From an uncultured Candidatus Saccharibacteria bacterium (GTDB lineage Bacteria; Patescibacteriota; Saccharimonadia; Saccharimonadales; Saccharimonadaceae): a stretch of DNA of 64,000 bases. Position 1 is the stretch's first letter. Each line of letters opens with the position of its first letter. Where the stretch lies: NCBI GenBank assembly GCA_946997535.1, contig CAMPVQ010000002.1:1-64000 (forward strand), written 5' to 3'. The translations under genes and the position numbers were made by a program. Positions 24,803 through 34,633 of this stretch are shown here, piece by piece. The notes under the pieces are model-generated. The model was not told the origin of the DNA. It saw only the letters and a list, made by a program, of their open reading frames with translations, and made no database searches.

Positions 24803-27640
24803 ATGATTGAAATGCTAATTGCATTCTTCTTACAGTGGTGGATTTGGCTACCGCTGGTCTTAATTTTGGCATATCTCACATGGCGCAACTACCAGACCAA
24901 GCCGATTGTTGACAACTACGACTATGTTTTACTCAGCCTTGAAGTGCCACGCGACAACGACAAAAAAGAGCTCTCCGCCGAGCAGCTCTTTTCTTCGCTC
25001 CACGGCGTATTGCGCAGCAAGCAAGAGCTCAAGATGTCGGGCGGGTTGCAGGAGCACTTTTCTTTTGAGGTCGCCTCAGTTGGCAACCAGATTCGCTTTT
25101 ACGTGCGCGTACCAAAGCACTTGCAGAGCTTTGTGGAAGGGCAGATTTATGCCCAATATCCAGCGGTACAAATTCACGAGGCAGCACAAGACTACGCCCG
25201 CACGGCAAGCGCCCACGCCGTCACGGCCATCGACGAGCTCGTCCTTACCGACAACCAGTTCCTGCCAATTAAGACCTTCCAGAACTTCGAAGTCGACCCG
25301 CTAGCGGGTATCACCGCAGCTATTTCTAAGCTCAATAAGAGTGACGAGGAGATTTGGATTCAGATTTTGGCACGCCCAATCGCCGACGACTGGCAGAGTA
25401 GCAGTGCCAAATTTGTGGCACGGTGCAAGTCGGGCATCGGCAGCGGCAAGTTTGATAACTTTAGTTGGGCTGCGCAATTAGTTGAGGCTTTATGGCAACC
25501 ACCAGAGGCATCGGCCGCTGGTAAAACTGCTGAACTCAGCGACCGCGACAAGTTGCGCGTGCAAAAAGCCGAAGAAAAGGCGTCGCAAAAGCTAGGCTAC
25601 AAGGTTAAAATTCGCATCGCTTACCTTGGCGACGACCAAGAGGCCGCCCGCATCCAGCTCAATGCCGTGGCAAGTGCCTTCAAACAGTTTAATTCAACCA
25701 GCCTCAACGGCTTCAAGCTCGCCGCACGGCCGAGCTTTGAACGCAGCGACCTCACTGCCTACGTTAAGCGTGAGTTCCCGCAAGGCGAAGGCTTCATCCT
25801 TAACACCGAGGAACTCGCCTCAGTTTTCCACTTGCCACACATGAACGTTGAGACGCCGAACGTGGTCTGGGCGAACTCCAAGACCGCCGAGCCGCCAACC
25901 GACCTACCAGTGTTAAATGGTGACCGCGAACACGACCGCGGCATCAGCGCCTTTGGCATTACCAACTTCCGCGGCATGCAACAGCAATTTGGCATTTACC
26001 GGCGCGACCGTGGCCGTCATGTTTACATTATCGGGCAGACGGGTACCGGCAAGTCGGGCCTGCTTGAACTATTGACGCTCTCCGACATCTACCAAAACCA
26101 AGGCTATGCCATCATCGACCCGCACGGTGACTTTGCTATCGACAACTTGCGCTTCATCCCCGAGAGTCGTCTCAAAGACGTGATTTACTTTAACCCAGCT
26201 GACACCGCTTATCCAATGGCGTTCAACCCGATGGAAATCAGCAACCCAGCGCTCCGCAGCAATATCAGTTCAGAAATTATTGGCGTATTAAAGCGCATGT
26301 TCGGCGAATCGTGGGGCCCGCGCCTCGAGTACATTCTGCGCTACACCATTTTGGCACTGCTGGAATACCCAGATTCCACCATGCTCGATATCACGCGCAT
26401 GCTGACCGACAAAACCTTCCGCAAGCAAGTGGTCGACCGCGTGACCGACACCGTAGTGCTGCAGTTCTGGCGCGTTGAATTCGCTAGCTGGAGCGAAAAG
26501 TACATGACTGAGGCTGTTGCGCCGATTCTCAACAAGGTGGGTGCCTTTGTCGCCAACCCGACTATTCGCAACATCATCGGCCAGCCAAAGTCTAGCTTTA
26601 ACATTCGCCAGATTATGGACGAGGGTAAGATTTTGATTGTCAACCTCTCAAAGGGCTTGATTGGCGAAGACAACGCCTCCATCCTAGGCTCATTCCTCGT
26701 CACCAAGATTCAGCTCGCCGCCATGAGCCGCTCCGACATCCCAAACGTCGCCGACCGCCGGCCGTTCTACCTCTACGTTGACGAGTTCCAGAACTTCGCC
26801 ACCGACTCATTCGCCGTCATTCTGTCTGAGGCGCGCAAGTACGGTCTCAATTTGACCGTGGCTAACCAGTACATCTCCCAGATGAGCGACACCGTGCGCG
26901 ATGCCGTGTTCGGTAACGTCGGCACCATGATTTCAATGCGCGTCAGTAACGAAGACGCACCTATCCTCGCCCAGCAATTCGCGCCGAATTTCTCCGCCTC
27001 CGACATCATGCAAATGGGCAACCGTTGCTTCATCAGCTGCATGATGATAAATGGCGAAAAGACCCAATCGTTTAGCGGCACCACATTGAAGCTCCCAACC
27101 GCGCCAACCGACCACCTAGACGCTATCATTGCCAACAGCCGCGCCCAGTACGGCCACCCAGTAGCCGAGGTATCCGCCCAAATTGAGAAGCTTATCAAGT
27201 CTAGCGCCGCTGCTATGCCGGTCGCTCCATCACGCCCAGCCGCCGACGCACCACGCTATCGCAAACCAACCGAAGAAGAGAAGGAGTTGAAGCGCGCCAA
27301 GAAGATTTCGCCAAACGGCACCAGCGGTTCACAGAATCTAAAGGACCTCTTTGCCGCCGTCAAGCAAGCCGCCGCGGCGCCCGATCAAGTCGCTGCCAGC
27401 CCAGCGCCTACTACGCAACCAGCCAAGCCAGTTCAACCGCCAGCTAAACAACCGGCTCAGCCAACCGGCACACTCACCCTCAGCCACACCACACCAAGCA
27501 GTAAAGCCACAACGCTAGCCGACCAGCCAGACACACCGGCTGCCGCACCAATTCAGCCAACGGCACCCGAAGCCGCCGAGGCCAAGCCCAAGCGTCACCG
27601 CCGCCGCCCACACAAAAAGCCTGCTGCACCGCAACAATAA
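24803..27640 (+). CDS. VirD4/TraG-like ATPase with N-terminal membrane helix
   Basis: About 945 residues. An N-terminal hydrophobic segment (about 5-24) is followed by a ~390-residue region, then a P-loop ATPase: Walker A GQTGTGKS (about 418), IIDPHGDF, Walker B YLYVDEFQNF (about 657) and a conserved VANQYISQM sensor region. This is the DNA-pump/coupling protein layout of type IV secretion and DUF87-like ATPases. The last ~150 residues are Pro/Ala/Lys-rich and disordered. No other T4SS genes lie next to it. TATAAT ends 5 bases before the ATG used; a second ATG at 24812 is an alternative start. Confidence 0.8.
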   Translation: MIEMLIAFFLQWWIWLPLVLILAYLTWRNYQTKPIVDNYDYVLLSLEVPRDNDKKELSAEQLFSSLHGVLRSKQELKMSGGLQEHFSFEVASVGNQIRFYVRVPKHLQSFVEGQIYAQYPAVQIHEAAQDYARTASAHAVTAIDELVLTDNQFLPIKTFQNFEVDPLAGITAAISKLNKSDEEIWIQILARPIADDWQSSSAKFVARCKSGIGSGKFDNFSWAAQLVEALWQPPEASAAGKTAELSDRDKLRVQKAEEKASQKLGYKVKIRIAYLGDDQEAARIQLNAVASAFKQFNSTSLNGFKLAARPSFERSDLTAYVKREFPQGEGFILNTEELASVFHLPHMNVETPNVVWANSKTAEPPTDLPVLNGDREHDRGISAFGITNFRGMQQQFGIYRRDRGRHVYIIGQTGTGKSGLLELLTLSDIYQNQGYAIIDPHGDFAIDNLRFIPESRLKDVIYFNPADTAYPMAFNPMEISNPALRSNISSEIIGVLKRMFGESWGPRLEYILRYTILALLEYPDSTMLDITRMLTDKTFRKQVVDRVTDTVVLQFWRVEFASWSEKYMTEAVAPILNKVGAFVANPTIRNIIGQPKSSFNIRQIMDEGKILIVNLSKGLIGEDNASILGSFLVTKIQLAAMSRSDIPNVADRRPFYLYVDEFQNFATDSFAVILSEARKYGLNLTVANQYISQMSDTVRDAVFGNVGTMISMRVSNEDAPILAQQFAPNFSASDIMQMGNRCFISCMMINGEKTQSFSGTTLKLPTAPTDHLDAIIANSRAQYGHPVAEVSAQIEKLIKSSAAAMPVAPSRPAADAPRYRKPTEEEKELKRAKKISPNGTSGSQNLKDLFAAVKQAAAAPDQVAASPAPTTQPAKPVQPPAKQPAQPTGTLTLSHTTPSSKATTLADQPDTPAAAPIQPTAPEAAEAKPKRHRRRPHKKPAAPQQ

Positions 27641-27706
27641 AAACGGTAACGGGGCAGAGCAGCCCTCCAACTCTGTTATTGTCGTCACGTAAGCCGCGTA
27701 CAGCCC

Positions 27707-27735
27707 TTGACATCATCCATCAATCAGCGTACAAT
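27707..27735 (+). promoter_or_regulatory. Promoter of the 27783 gene
   Basis: TTGACA, 17-base spacer, TACAAT; leader of about 40 bases. Confidence 0.75.
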
Positions 27736-27782
27736 ATGTTGCAGTCACGAAAATTGTGAAGCTCCTATGAAAGGTTGAATCC

Positions 27783-28241
27783 ATGGCATCAATCGACCAA
27801 TTACCGCCAAGCTACGCCCCAATGCGAGCTAAGCATGGCAGATATAACCGGCCCAGCGCTAATGGCGCGACCGCCCAGCCAATTCGACTGACATCGCCAA
27901 CGCCTAAACCAGTATCTAAACCAGCGCCAAAACCAGCGTCCGAGTCTGAGCCCAAAGCGCCCGACTTGCAACGAATCATTGCGCGTTGGAAGCGCACTAT
28001 TCGGCACTACGTCGCATGGTCTGTCTTCTGGTTATTCGCCACTTGCATTTGCATTGGCCTGACACTGGCAATCCATTACCGTATATTCGGTAACGTCATC
28101 TACGAGTGTGTCGCTTTGCTCATGTTCTGCGTCACCCTTATCGGCATCATCTACACTGGGCCGCACCTCTATGGCGCGCTCCAAAAGCTCGACAACGCCG
28201 AATGGCGTTACAGCCGTGAACAAGAATCACTAGACGAATAG
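27783..28241 (+). CDS. Small membrane protein with Pro/Lys-rich N-terminus
   Basis: 152 residues. Residues 1-60 are Pro/Ala/Lys-rich and disordered (repeated KPxxKPAPKPAS type). Two transmembrane helices lie at about 78-100 and 107-128, with a charged C-terminal tail. The family is unknown. AAAGG lies upstream of the ATG and a perfect terminator follows the stop. Confidence 0.7.
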   Translation: MASIDQLPPSYAPMRAKHGRYNRPSANGATAQPIRLTSPTPKPVSKPAPKPASESEPKAPDLQRIIARWKRTIRHYVAWSVFWLFATCICIGLTLAIHYRIFGNVIYECVALLMFCVTLIGIIYTGPHLYGALQKLDNAEWRYSREQESLDE

Positions 28242-28244
28242 TCC

Positions 28245-28274
28245 AACCCCCACTCAGCGTGGGGGTTTTCTTTT
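28245..28274 (+). terminator. Terminator of the 27783 gene
   Basis: AACCCCCAC/GTGGGGGTT hairpin followed by TTCTTTT. Confidence 0.8.
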
Positions 28275-28294
28275 GCTGTAGTTCGCCGACATGC

Positions 28295-28300
28295 TATAAT
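28295..28300 (+). promoter_or_regulatory. Extended -10 promoter of the Nudix gene
   Basis: TGCTATAAT about 22 bases before the ATG at 28322; an upstream in-frame start precedes it and is excluded. Confidence 0.6.
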
Positions 28301-28321
28301 AAGCATAATCATTACATAAAC

Positions 28322-28942
28322 ATGAACTACCAACTCGATAATTTCAACCGCGCCACCACGCCACCGCCACTGCAACTGATTGGCACCCCTGAGGTCGCAT
28401 ACAAAGAGCCCGCTGGCGGAGTCAACTTTACTGTCTACCGCCAAGCCGCCACCGTGCGCGACCAACCAAATGCAGCACCACTGTTACTTCACATGGTCAA
28501 AACTGGCCACGGGCAAGCGGGGGCTGTTTGCATAACATACCGCCAAACCACCACCGGCCGCCAATTTCTCCTAGCCAGACACTGGCGCGCCACCACTGGT
28601 CAATGGCACTGGGAATTCCCACGTGGCATGGGCTTACGCGACGAAGACCCCGTCGGCACAGCACAACGTGAACTGCTCGAAGAGACTGGACTTACAGTAA
28701 CGCCAAGCGACGTCACTGTTTTACAAAGCTGCTACTCCGACACTGGAGTGCTTTGCGACCCCATCGCCATTGCTGAAGTCAACGCCACCGCCGCCGACCA
28801 TAACCCGCGCCAAGCCACAGATTGGGAGCTAACCAACCTCATTTGGCTCAGCCAATCGTCTCTCACTGACCTAATCCGCCAAGGCGAAGTCACCGACGGC
28901 CTAACGCTCGCCGCTTGGTGTGCCTACCTCTGCCGCAATTAA
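28322..28942 (+). CDS. Nudix hydrolase
   Basis: 206 residues. It has the full Nudix box: G-x5-E-x7-RELLEETGL (GMGLRDE ... RELLEETGL, about residues 100-122). The preceding WHWEFPRG and following CDPIAIAEV resemble ADP-sugar/ADP-ribose pyrophosphatases. It would hydrolyse a nucleoside diphosphate linked to another group. The substrate cannot be read from the sequence. Confidence 0.88.
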   Translation: MNYQLDNFNRATTPPPLQLIGTPEVAYKEPAGGVNFTVYRQAATVRDQPNAAPLLLHMVKTGHGQAGAVCITYRQTTTGRQFLLARHWRATTGQWHWEFPRGMGLRDEDPVGTAQRELLEETGLTVTPSDVTVLQSCYSDTGVLCDPIAIAEVNATAADHNPRQATDWELTNLIWLSQSSLTDLIRQGEVTDGLTLAAWCAYLCRN

Positions 28943-28982
28943 AGCGCTATTGTTTTTTTGCGCGTTGTTATACAATATAAGC

Positions 28983-29663
28983 ATGAACGACACGCCAGCC
29001 ATCCAACTCAAATGTGTTAGTAAAACCTACCGCGTGGGCAAGCAAACTTTACCGGTGCTAAAAAATGTATCGTTAACCATCAATCGCGGGGAAGTCGTAG
29101 CCATCACCGGAGCCAGTGGTAGCGGCAAAAGTACTCTACTGCACATCATCGGCGGACTAGACCGACCAACCACCGGTGAAGTAATCGTTGACGGGCTCAA
29201 GATTGCCAAGCTTTCCGACCGCAAGCTATCCAACTTCCGCAACCGCACGCTTGGCTTTGTATTCCAATCATTCTACTTGCAGCCATTCCTTAACCTCTGG
29301 CAAAACATTGCCCTTGCCGCTGCACCACGGCGCACGCGTTGGTCAGTAGCAGCTAAGCGCGCCAAAGAGCTAGCAAACGAAATGGGGCTCGGCGAATACC
29401 TCAAGCACAAGCCGCGCGAACTCTCCGGCGGGCAGATTCAACGCGCCGCCATCGCGCGCGCCCTTATGAACGAACCACGCGTGATTTTAGCCGACGAGCC
29501 AACCGGCAACCTTGACTCTGCCAACAGCCAATCAGTCATCACCCTCTTAAAGTCAATCCGAGACAAAACAGGCGCAACTGTGGTCATCATCACTCACGAC
29601 GACGGCATCGCTTCTCAAGCCGACCGCACTTTAACCTTGCGCGATGGAGTGCTCCATGATTAG
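28983..29663 (+). CDS. ABC transporter ATP-binding protein (MacB/LolD type)
   Basis: 226 residues. Walker A GASGSGKST (about 39-47), signature LSGGQIQRAAIARAL (about 139), Walker B VILADEPTGNLD (about 159). The layout matches the MacB/FtsE/LolD group that works with FtsX-like permeases rather than classical importers. TACAAT ends 7 bases before the ATG, giving a leaderless start. Its stop codon overlaps the start of the first permease, so the three genes form one operon. Confidence 0.93.
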   Translation: MNDTPAIQLKCVSKTYRVGKQTLPVLKNVSLTINRGEVVAITGASGSGKSTLLHIIGGLDRPTTGEVIVDGLKIAKLSDRKLSNFRNRTLGFVFQSFYLQPFLNLWQNIALAAAPRRTRWSVAAKRAKELANEMGLGEYLKHKPRELSGGQIQRAAIARALMNEPRVILADEPTGNLDSANSQSVITLLKSIRDKTGATVVIITHDDGIASQADRTLTLRDGVLHD

Positions 29664-31551
29664 TCTAGCTAGCAGCATCCGCCTTGCCACCGTCCGCCTA
29701 CGGGCGCACTGGCTACACACCACAATTACCGTCCTTTTAATCGGTGGTATGTTTGGTGTTGCTGCCGCCGCTATCAGCACTTCGCAAGGTTTATTTGATG
29801 GTATCAGCCAATTTTCCAAACATAGCATCGCCGGCCGACACATTTTAGGACTGAACCGACCAGCAGGATTGCCACTACACAATCCAAAGCTAGCCGAAGA
29901 AGCTACGCAATTATTCAACGATTATACCGCTAAGCGCGCCGCGCTCGCAAAAAAGCTCGGGCTGCCGTACAACAAGTCTAGTGATGCCAGTCCCGTTATG
30001 ACCATTGGTACAATGCGAAAGCTCAAATTGCCGCCCCTAGACCAGACCGGCATTGCTCGCCAAGTCCTTCTGCGCCACTACAGCAAGCCAGATATCAACG
30101 ACGCCACGCCAGCCAAATTGTTGCATAGATTGCACATCAACGCCAAAACTTTCACCGCCGAATTCCGCAGCATAGAGTCAGGCGCAAGTAATGCCATCGT
30201 TTCGGTTGGCGGTAAGCCCACAAGCCAGCAAGACGCTAAACAGTTTGCTATCTACACCAACGCCTTTATTTTCTCGCCAGATGAGGTTAACCAGCAATTT
30301 ATCTTTTCAAACCAAGGCAATTGGCACCTCGACAGTGGTGAAATACCAGTAATGGTCTCATACAACGATGCTACACGATTATTAAAGCTACCATTTTTAC
30401 CAAACAACGCCAGCATCGAAGCGCAAGACGCACGTGTAAATGAGCTGAAAGCCAAAATTAACGGCTTCACTTACCAAACATGTTATCGTAACCGTGCCGC
30501 CGTCAAACAGGTAATGAAGTACCAAGAGCAGCAAGCGGCGATTGCGCGTGGCGAAAAGCCAAAGTTCCGCTACCAACTCGACCAAACGGGCTGCAATAAT
30601 GTCACCATCACTAATGACAAGCGCACCAAAGCCGAGAAAGATCTGGACGCCAAAAAGGAGCAGTTTGCCAAGTTGGCCGACAGCAGTGAACCAGTATCAA
30701 AGTTGCTAACTTACCGCGTAGTCGGACTGGCGCCATCAAGCAAAGCAAGCACCCGCCCAGACCAAGCGCAGCACAAGTCGGCCGACTTCGCCAGCCTGTT
30801 TCACGATGCGCTCCAGCCATTTGGCATGCGCTGGTCGGTGCCGCAAAACCTGTTTAGCAAGATGCCCGCCGCTCAGCAACAAGAGCTGCTTGGCTTACTA
30901 CACCCAAGTGAGCTCACGCTGCCATTTGGCTACCTCAAGCAACGGTTCCATTACATTGAGTTTAATAACGCCCGTGATGCGCAACGTTTCATTCACCATT
31001 ACGTCTGCGAACAGAAGCCTGATGGTCAGTGCCTACCTGAGGGTAAGAAGTTTGCCGGTTCATTCGAATTTAGTAACGCCCAGCCAATCTATCAGCTAAC
31101 TGAGTACACCAACCGCGCCATCATTTACCTCATCATTGCCGTGGTTATTCTTGCCGCCATCATGCTCTACATCCTCATTGGCCGCTCCGTGGCAGACAGT
31201 CGCCATGAGGTGGCAGTCTTCCGCGCTATTGGGTTTAAGCGTATCGATATTGCACTCATTACTGTTGTTTATGTGCTACTAGTTGCCATCCTCATCATCT
31301 TGGTGACAGGTGGGGTTGGCTATGCGCTGGCCTACTATGCTGATAGCGTTTACAGTACTAAGCTTGCTCAGTGGCTGACATACATGTTTGGGCTAAGCAG
31401 TGCGCCAGCTAGCGTCAGTCTCATTCACTTTGATAAGCTGGTGGTTGGCTATCTGGCTGGCATTGTCCTTGGCGCTAGCTTGCTTGCTGCCATCATCCCG
31501 ACCATTCTTAGTGTTCGTCGTAGTCCACTCAAAAACCTGAAAGAGGAGTAG
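29656..31551 (+). CDS. FtsX/MacB-like ABC permease 1
   Basis: About 631 residues. One N-terminal transmembrane helix (about 25-48), a large extracytoplasmic domain of ~430 residues with at least four cysteines that are conserved in the paralogue, and three C-terminal helices, the MacB/FtsX layout. The start at the second ATG matches the paralogue (MISLASSIRLATVRLRAHW). The first ~60 bases and last ~400 bases are nearly identical to the next gene, whereas the outer domain differs. Such transporters act on envelope substrates such as peptides or lipoproteins. Confidence 0.85.
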   Translation: MISLASSIRLATVRLRAHWLHTTITVLLIGGMFGVAAAAISTSQGLFDGISQFSKHSIAGRHILGLNRPAGLPLHNPKLAEEATQLFNDYTAKRAALAKKLGLPYNKSSDASPVMTIGTMRKLKLPPLDQTGIARQVLLRHYSKPDINDATPAKLLHRLHINAKTFTAEFRSIESGASNAIVSVGGKPTSQQDAKQFAIYTNAFIFSPDEVNQQFIFSNQGNWHLDSGEIPVMVSYNDATRLLKLPFLPNNASIEAQDARVNELKAKINGFTYQTCYRNRAAVKQVMKYQEQQAAIARGEKPKFRYQLDQTGCNNVTITNDKRTKAEKDLDAKKEQFAKLADSSEPVSKLLTYRVVGLAPSSKASTRPDQAQHKSADFASLFHDALQPFGMRWSVPQNLFSKMPAAQQQELLGLLHPSELTLPFGYLKQRFHYIEFNNARDAQRFIHHYVCEQKPDGQCLPEGKKFAGSFEFSNAQPIYQLTEYTNRAIIYLIIAVVILAAIMLYILIGRSVADSRHEVAVFRAIGFKRIDIALITVVYVLLVAILIILVTGGVGYALAYYADSVYSTKLAQWLTYMFGLSSAPASVSLIHFDKLVVGYLAGIVLGASLLAAIIPTILSVRRSPLKNLKEE

Positions 31552-31571
31552 GGCAGTCGCCAAATCTCGTC

Positions 31572-33524
31572 ATGATTAGTCTAGCTAGCAGCATCCGCCT
31601 CGCCACCGTCCGCCTACGGGCGCACTGGCTGCACACTACAATTACCGTCCTCTTTTTAGGCATCCTATTCGGACTAGCCGCGGGCAGCGTAACTATTTTC
31701 CAAGGGTTTATCGCTGGGCTAGACCAATTCAAGCAACATAGCCTTTCTAATAAATTTATCGTGCAAGTCAATACAGCAAAGGCAAGTAATGGTGGGCGTG
31801 AAGTTGACGCCTACCTCGCGCAGCCGTCGACCCTACAACAAGCTAAGGACATACTTAAGCAACGCACCAAAGACAAAACCAAGCTGTCGCGCCAGCTCAA
31901 GCTGCCTTACAGTAGCGAGATGGAAGCCACGCCGTTCGTGTACGACACAGACAGCCACATCAAGTCTTTTGTGCTACCACATGAAGACAACAGTGGTATC
32001 ATTCACGAAATACTCGCCAAGCGCTACAGCCAGCCCGCCATCAACGACAACGCGTTGCAACGCTTAGCCACCACTTATGGCGCAACCAAGTTTTACCACG
32101 CCACCGCGCTTAGTTTTGACCGCGCCGCACGCCAAACTTTGCTCACTCCCGCCGGAGAGGCCTTTGACGACGCCACCAAGCCGACCGACAACGACGGCAC
32201 AGCAAAAGACCCTTTGCCAGCCAAATATGAGCTAAGGTTTAGCCCCGCCGCCATCAACCAGCAATTCCTCTTCCCAGATTACAACGGTTGGCGTGCCGAC
32301 AGTGGTGAGATACCAATTTTGCTTAGTATGTATGACGCCGCGCAACTACTGGGGCTGCCCGAACCCAACGCCAACAGTGGTATTGAAGTGCTCCGGCAAT
32401 TTTATCAAACTGTCCAACAGCGCCTTCGCGGCTACACTTACCAAGTCTGCTACCGCAACAAAGCCTCACTCGACCAAATCACCGACTACTTCCGGCAACA
32501 AGCACAGCTAAAAGACCTGAAGGTGAAGCGCGCCGACAAGCCAAAGCTGCTTTACCAGCTGCCTGACCCGCAAGCCTGCGACAACGTTACTATCGCCAGC
32601 GATAAGCGTACCAAAGCCGAGCGCCGGCAAGATGACAACCAAGCCAAATTCGACCGCCAGTTTAACGGGTTGACCGACGCCATCACGCACCGCTTTAAAT
32701 TCCGCGTGGTCGGCCTCGCGGCGGGTGCCAGCAAATCCGACAGCGCCAAATCTAGCGCGTTAGATGGCATGCTAGCCAAGCTAATTGCCCCGAGCGACAT
32801 TAGCACCTCTGTGCCGCAGCAGCTCTTCGCCCAGCTACCCGACGCCACCAAGGCGCCGCTGCTCAGTGTCCTCGCACCGGACAGTTACACGCTAAATCAC
32901 GGCTATCTCGACCAAGCCGAACGCTATATTGAATTCGACTCTGCGGCCAACGCTAATCGCTTCCTCGCCGAACAGACTTGTACGCCGCAACCTGACAACA
33001 CTTGCACGCCCGAAGGCAGACAATACACTGGTCAGCTGGTCTTTAGTAATGCCGGCGCCATCAACGACCTCGAGCATCAAGCGCAACACTTCCTGTTTTA
33101 CGGCGCTATCATCACGCTGGTTGTCGCCGCGCTATTGCTTTACATCCTCATCGGTCGCTCCGTGGCAGACAGCCGACATGAGGTGGCGGTCTTCCGTGCT
33201 ATTGGGTTTAAACGGATTGATATTGCGCTCATTACTATTGTTTATGTGTTATTGGTTACTATTTTCATTATTTTAGTAGCAGGTGGAGTTGGCTATGCGT
33301 TAGCTTACTATGCCAACAGTACTTACAGTGCCAAGCTTGCTCAATGGCTGACATACATGTTTGGGCTGAATGCTGCGCCAGCTAGCGTCAGTCTCATTCA
33401 CTTTGACAGGTTAGTAGTTGGCTATCTGGCTGGCATTGTCCTTGGCGCTAGCTTGCTAGCTGCTATTATCCCAACCATCCTTAGTGTTCGCCGTAGTCCA
33501 CTCAAAAACCTGAAAGAGGAGTAA
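31572..33524 (+). CDS. FtsX/MacB-like ABC permease 2
   Basis: 650 residues, paralogue of the upstream permease with the same topology. The outer domain keeps the CYRN, CDNVTI..DKRTKAE and CTPxPDxTCxPEG cysteine motifs but is otherwise diverged. The C-terminal membrane part (YILIGRSVADSRHEVAVFRA onward) is almost identical. The pair probably forms a heterodimeric transmembrane unit with the single ATPase. It ends with the same AAAGAGGAGTA string as permease 1. Confidence 0.85.
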   Translation: MISLASSIRLATVRLRAHWLHTTITVLFLGILFGLAAGSVTIFQGFIAGLDQFKQHSLSNKFIVQVNTAKASNGGREVDAYLAQPSTLQQAKDILKQRTKDKTKLSRQLKLPYSSEMEATPFVYDTDSHIKSFVLPHEDNSGIIHEILAKRYSQPAINDNALQRLATTYGATKFYHATALSFDRAARQTLLTPAGEAFDDATKPTDNDGTAKDPLPAKYELRFSPAAINQQFLFPDYNGWRADSGEIPILLSMYDAAQLLGLPEPNANSGIEVLRQFYQTVQQRLRGYTYQVCYRNKASLDQITDYFRQQAQLKDLKVKRADKPKLLYQLPDPQACDNVTIASDKRTKAERRQDDNQAKFDRQFNGLTDAITHRFKFRVVGLAAGASKSDSAKSSALDGMLAKLIAPSDISTSVPQQLFAQLPDATKAPLLSVLAPDSYTLNHGYLDQAERYIEFDSAANANRFLAEQTCTPQPDNTCTPEGRQYTGQLVFSNAGAINDLEHQAQHFLFYGAIITLVVAALLLYILIGRSVADSRHEVAVFRAIGFKRIDIALITIVYVLLVTIFIILVAGGVGYALAYYANSTYSAKLAQWLTYMFGLNAAPASVSLIHFDRLVVGYLAGIVLGASLLAAIIPTILSVRRSPLKNLKEE

Positions 33525-33533
33525 AATAGAATT

Positions 33534-34085
33534 ATGAACGCAGGAGGAGAATTTAACGGCACCCCACGCAAATATGTGATAAACGTCGTTTGCACGGGTA
33601 ACATTTGCCGCTCGCCAATGGGTGAAATCATCTTAAATGCCGAGTTGAAGCGGCGCGGGCTTGACCGCCAAGCCGTCGCCGTCTCTAGTGGCGTCTCAGA
33701 CGAAGAGCAGGGTAGCGGCATCGACCCACGCTCGGCGGCGCGGCTCAAGGCGCACGGTTATGAACTCGCGCCACATTGCGCCCACCAAATCACGCCGGCC
33801 GAGAGTAGCCAAGCTAGCCTCATTCTGCCCATGACTTACCACCAAGTGCAGCAACTCAAGGCCTTACTACCCGCCACGGAGTACAGCAAAATTCACCTCT
33901 ATCGCAGCTTCGACCGCAAACTAGTTAAAAAGGCGGGTGGCAAGCTGAACAAGCTAGACATTTTCGACCCTTGGTATGGCGTGCCAAGCGACTTCGATGT
34001 CGCCTTTACGCAAATCGAGCAGGGCGCACGCTACATTGTCGACTATGTAGCACACCAGCTGCAGTCCCAGCCCGCCGACCGCTAG
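33534..34085 (+). CDS. Low-molecular-weight protein tyrosine phosphatase
   Basis: 183 residues. It has the N-terminal P-loop CTGNICRSPMG (CX5R) and the late DPWYG acid loop (Asp as general acid, about residue 147) of the LMW-PTP family. Such enzymes often pair with tyrosine kinases controlling capsule or polysaccharide export, but no kinase lies nearby. A TAAAAT box ends 7 bases before the ATG, and AAAGAGGAG from the permease end lies close as well, so either leaderless or operon expression is possible. Confidence 0.9.
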   Translation: MNAGGEFNGTPRKYVINVVCTGNICRSPMGEIILNAELKRRGLDRQAVAVSSGVSDEEQGSGIDPRSAARLKAHGYELAPHCAHQITPAESSQASLILPMTYHQVQQLKALLPATEYSKIHLYRSFDRKLVKKAGGKLNKLDIFDPWYGVPSDFDVAFTQIEQGARYIVDYVAHQLQSQPADR

Positions 34086-34123
34086 CCCACGGCTACCAGC
34101 CACCACACAAATCGCCACATAAA

Positions 34124-34159
34124 AACATAAAAAGTGCCCGAGCAGAAGCTACGGGCACT
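34124..34159 (-). terminator. Terminator of the 34172 gene
   Basis: AGTGCCCG/CGGGCACT hairpin followed on the minus strand by TTTTTATG. Confidence 0.75.
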
Positions 34160-34171
34160 GATGGTTTCGGA

Positions 34172-34474
34172 TTAACGCTTGTCGGACACTTCGCTGATAT
34201 CAAAGTGGCCAAAGCCGTTATGCGAATAGAGATTCTCTAGCGCCTGAAAAGCTTTGTCGACTAACGCGTGGTCGGGTTCAATCGTGTCACGGTAATAGTC
34301 AGCGACTGAGGCGGGATAATCACTATCATCGTCGTGGTAGTCGTCATAGTCGTACAAGAACATCTTGCTCAGCGCAGCCTGCTCGTCAGCCGGCAACTCC
34401 TTAAAGAACTCTGGATGGTGATCGTACAGGCATTCCAGACTAAACATCAAATTAAGATACTGGTTATATGTCAT
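34172..34474 (-). CDS. Small acidic protein, unknown
   Basis: 100 residues, very acidic, with a DYDDYHDDDSDY stretch at about 40-51. No known family. A promoter TTGACA-17-TATATA (34524-34529 and 34501-34506) puts transcription start near 34494, so an upstream in-frame ATG at 34501 is excluded. GGAAG lies 8 bases before the chosen ATG. Single-gene unit, same design as the array at 40 kb but without the GTACATTA element. Confidence 0.65.
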   Translation of the reverse strand: MTYNQYLNLMFSLECLYDHHPEFFKELPADEQAALSKMFLYDYDDYHDDDSDYPASVADYYRDTIEPDHALVDKAFQALENLYSHNGFGHFDISEVSDKR

Positions 34475-34621
34475 TTTATTTACTTCCATATCTAATCCCA
34501 TATATAGTTCATAAGCGAAATATTGTCAACGCTCCCGCGGCTACAACAGTTTAATCCGGATGCCGAGCACGCCAAACTTGGCGACATTAAGTTCATCACC
34601 CGCAAGCCACCCAAATTGTGG

Positions 34622-34627
34622 TAAAAT
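34622..34627 (+). promoter_or_regulatory. -10 box of serS (leaderless)
   Basis: TAAAAT whose last base lies 7 bases before the serS ATG. Confidence 0.55.
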
Positions 34628-34633
34628 TAAGGT

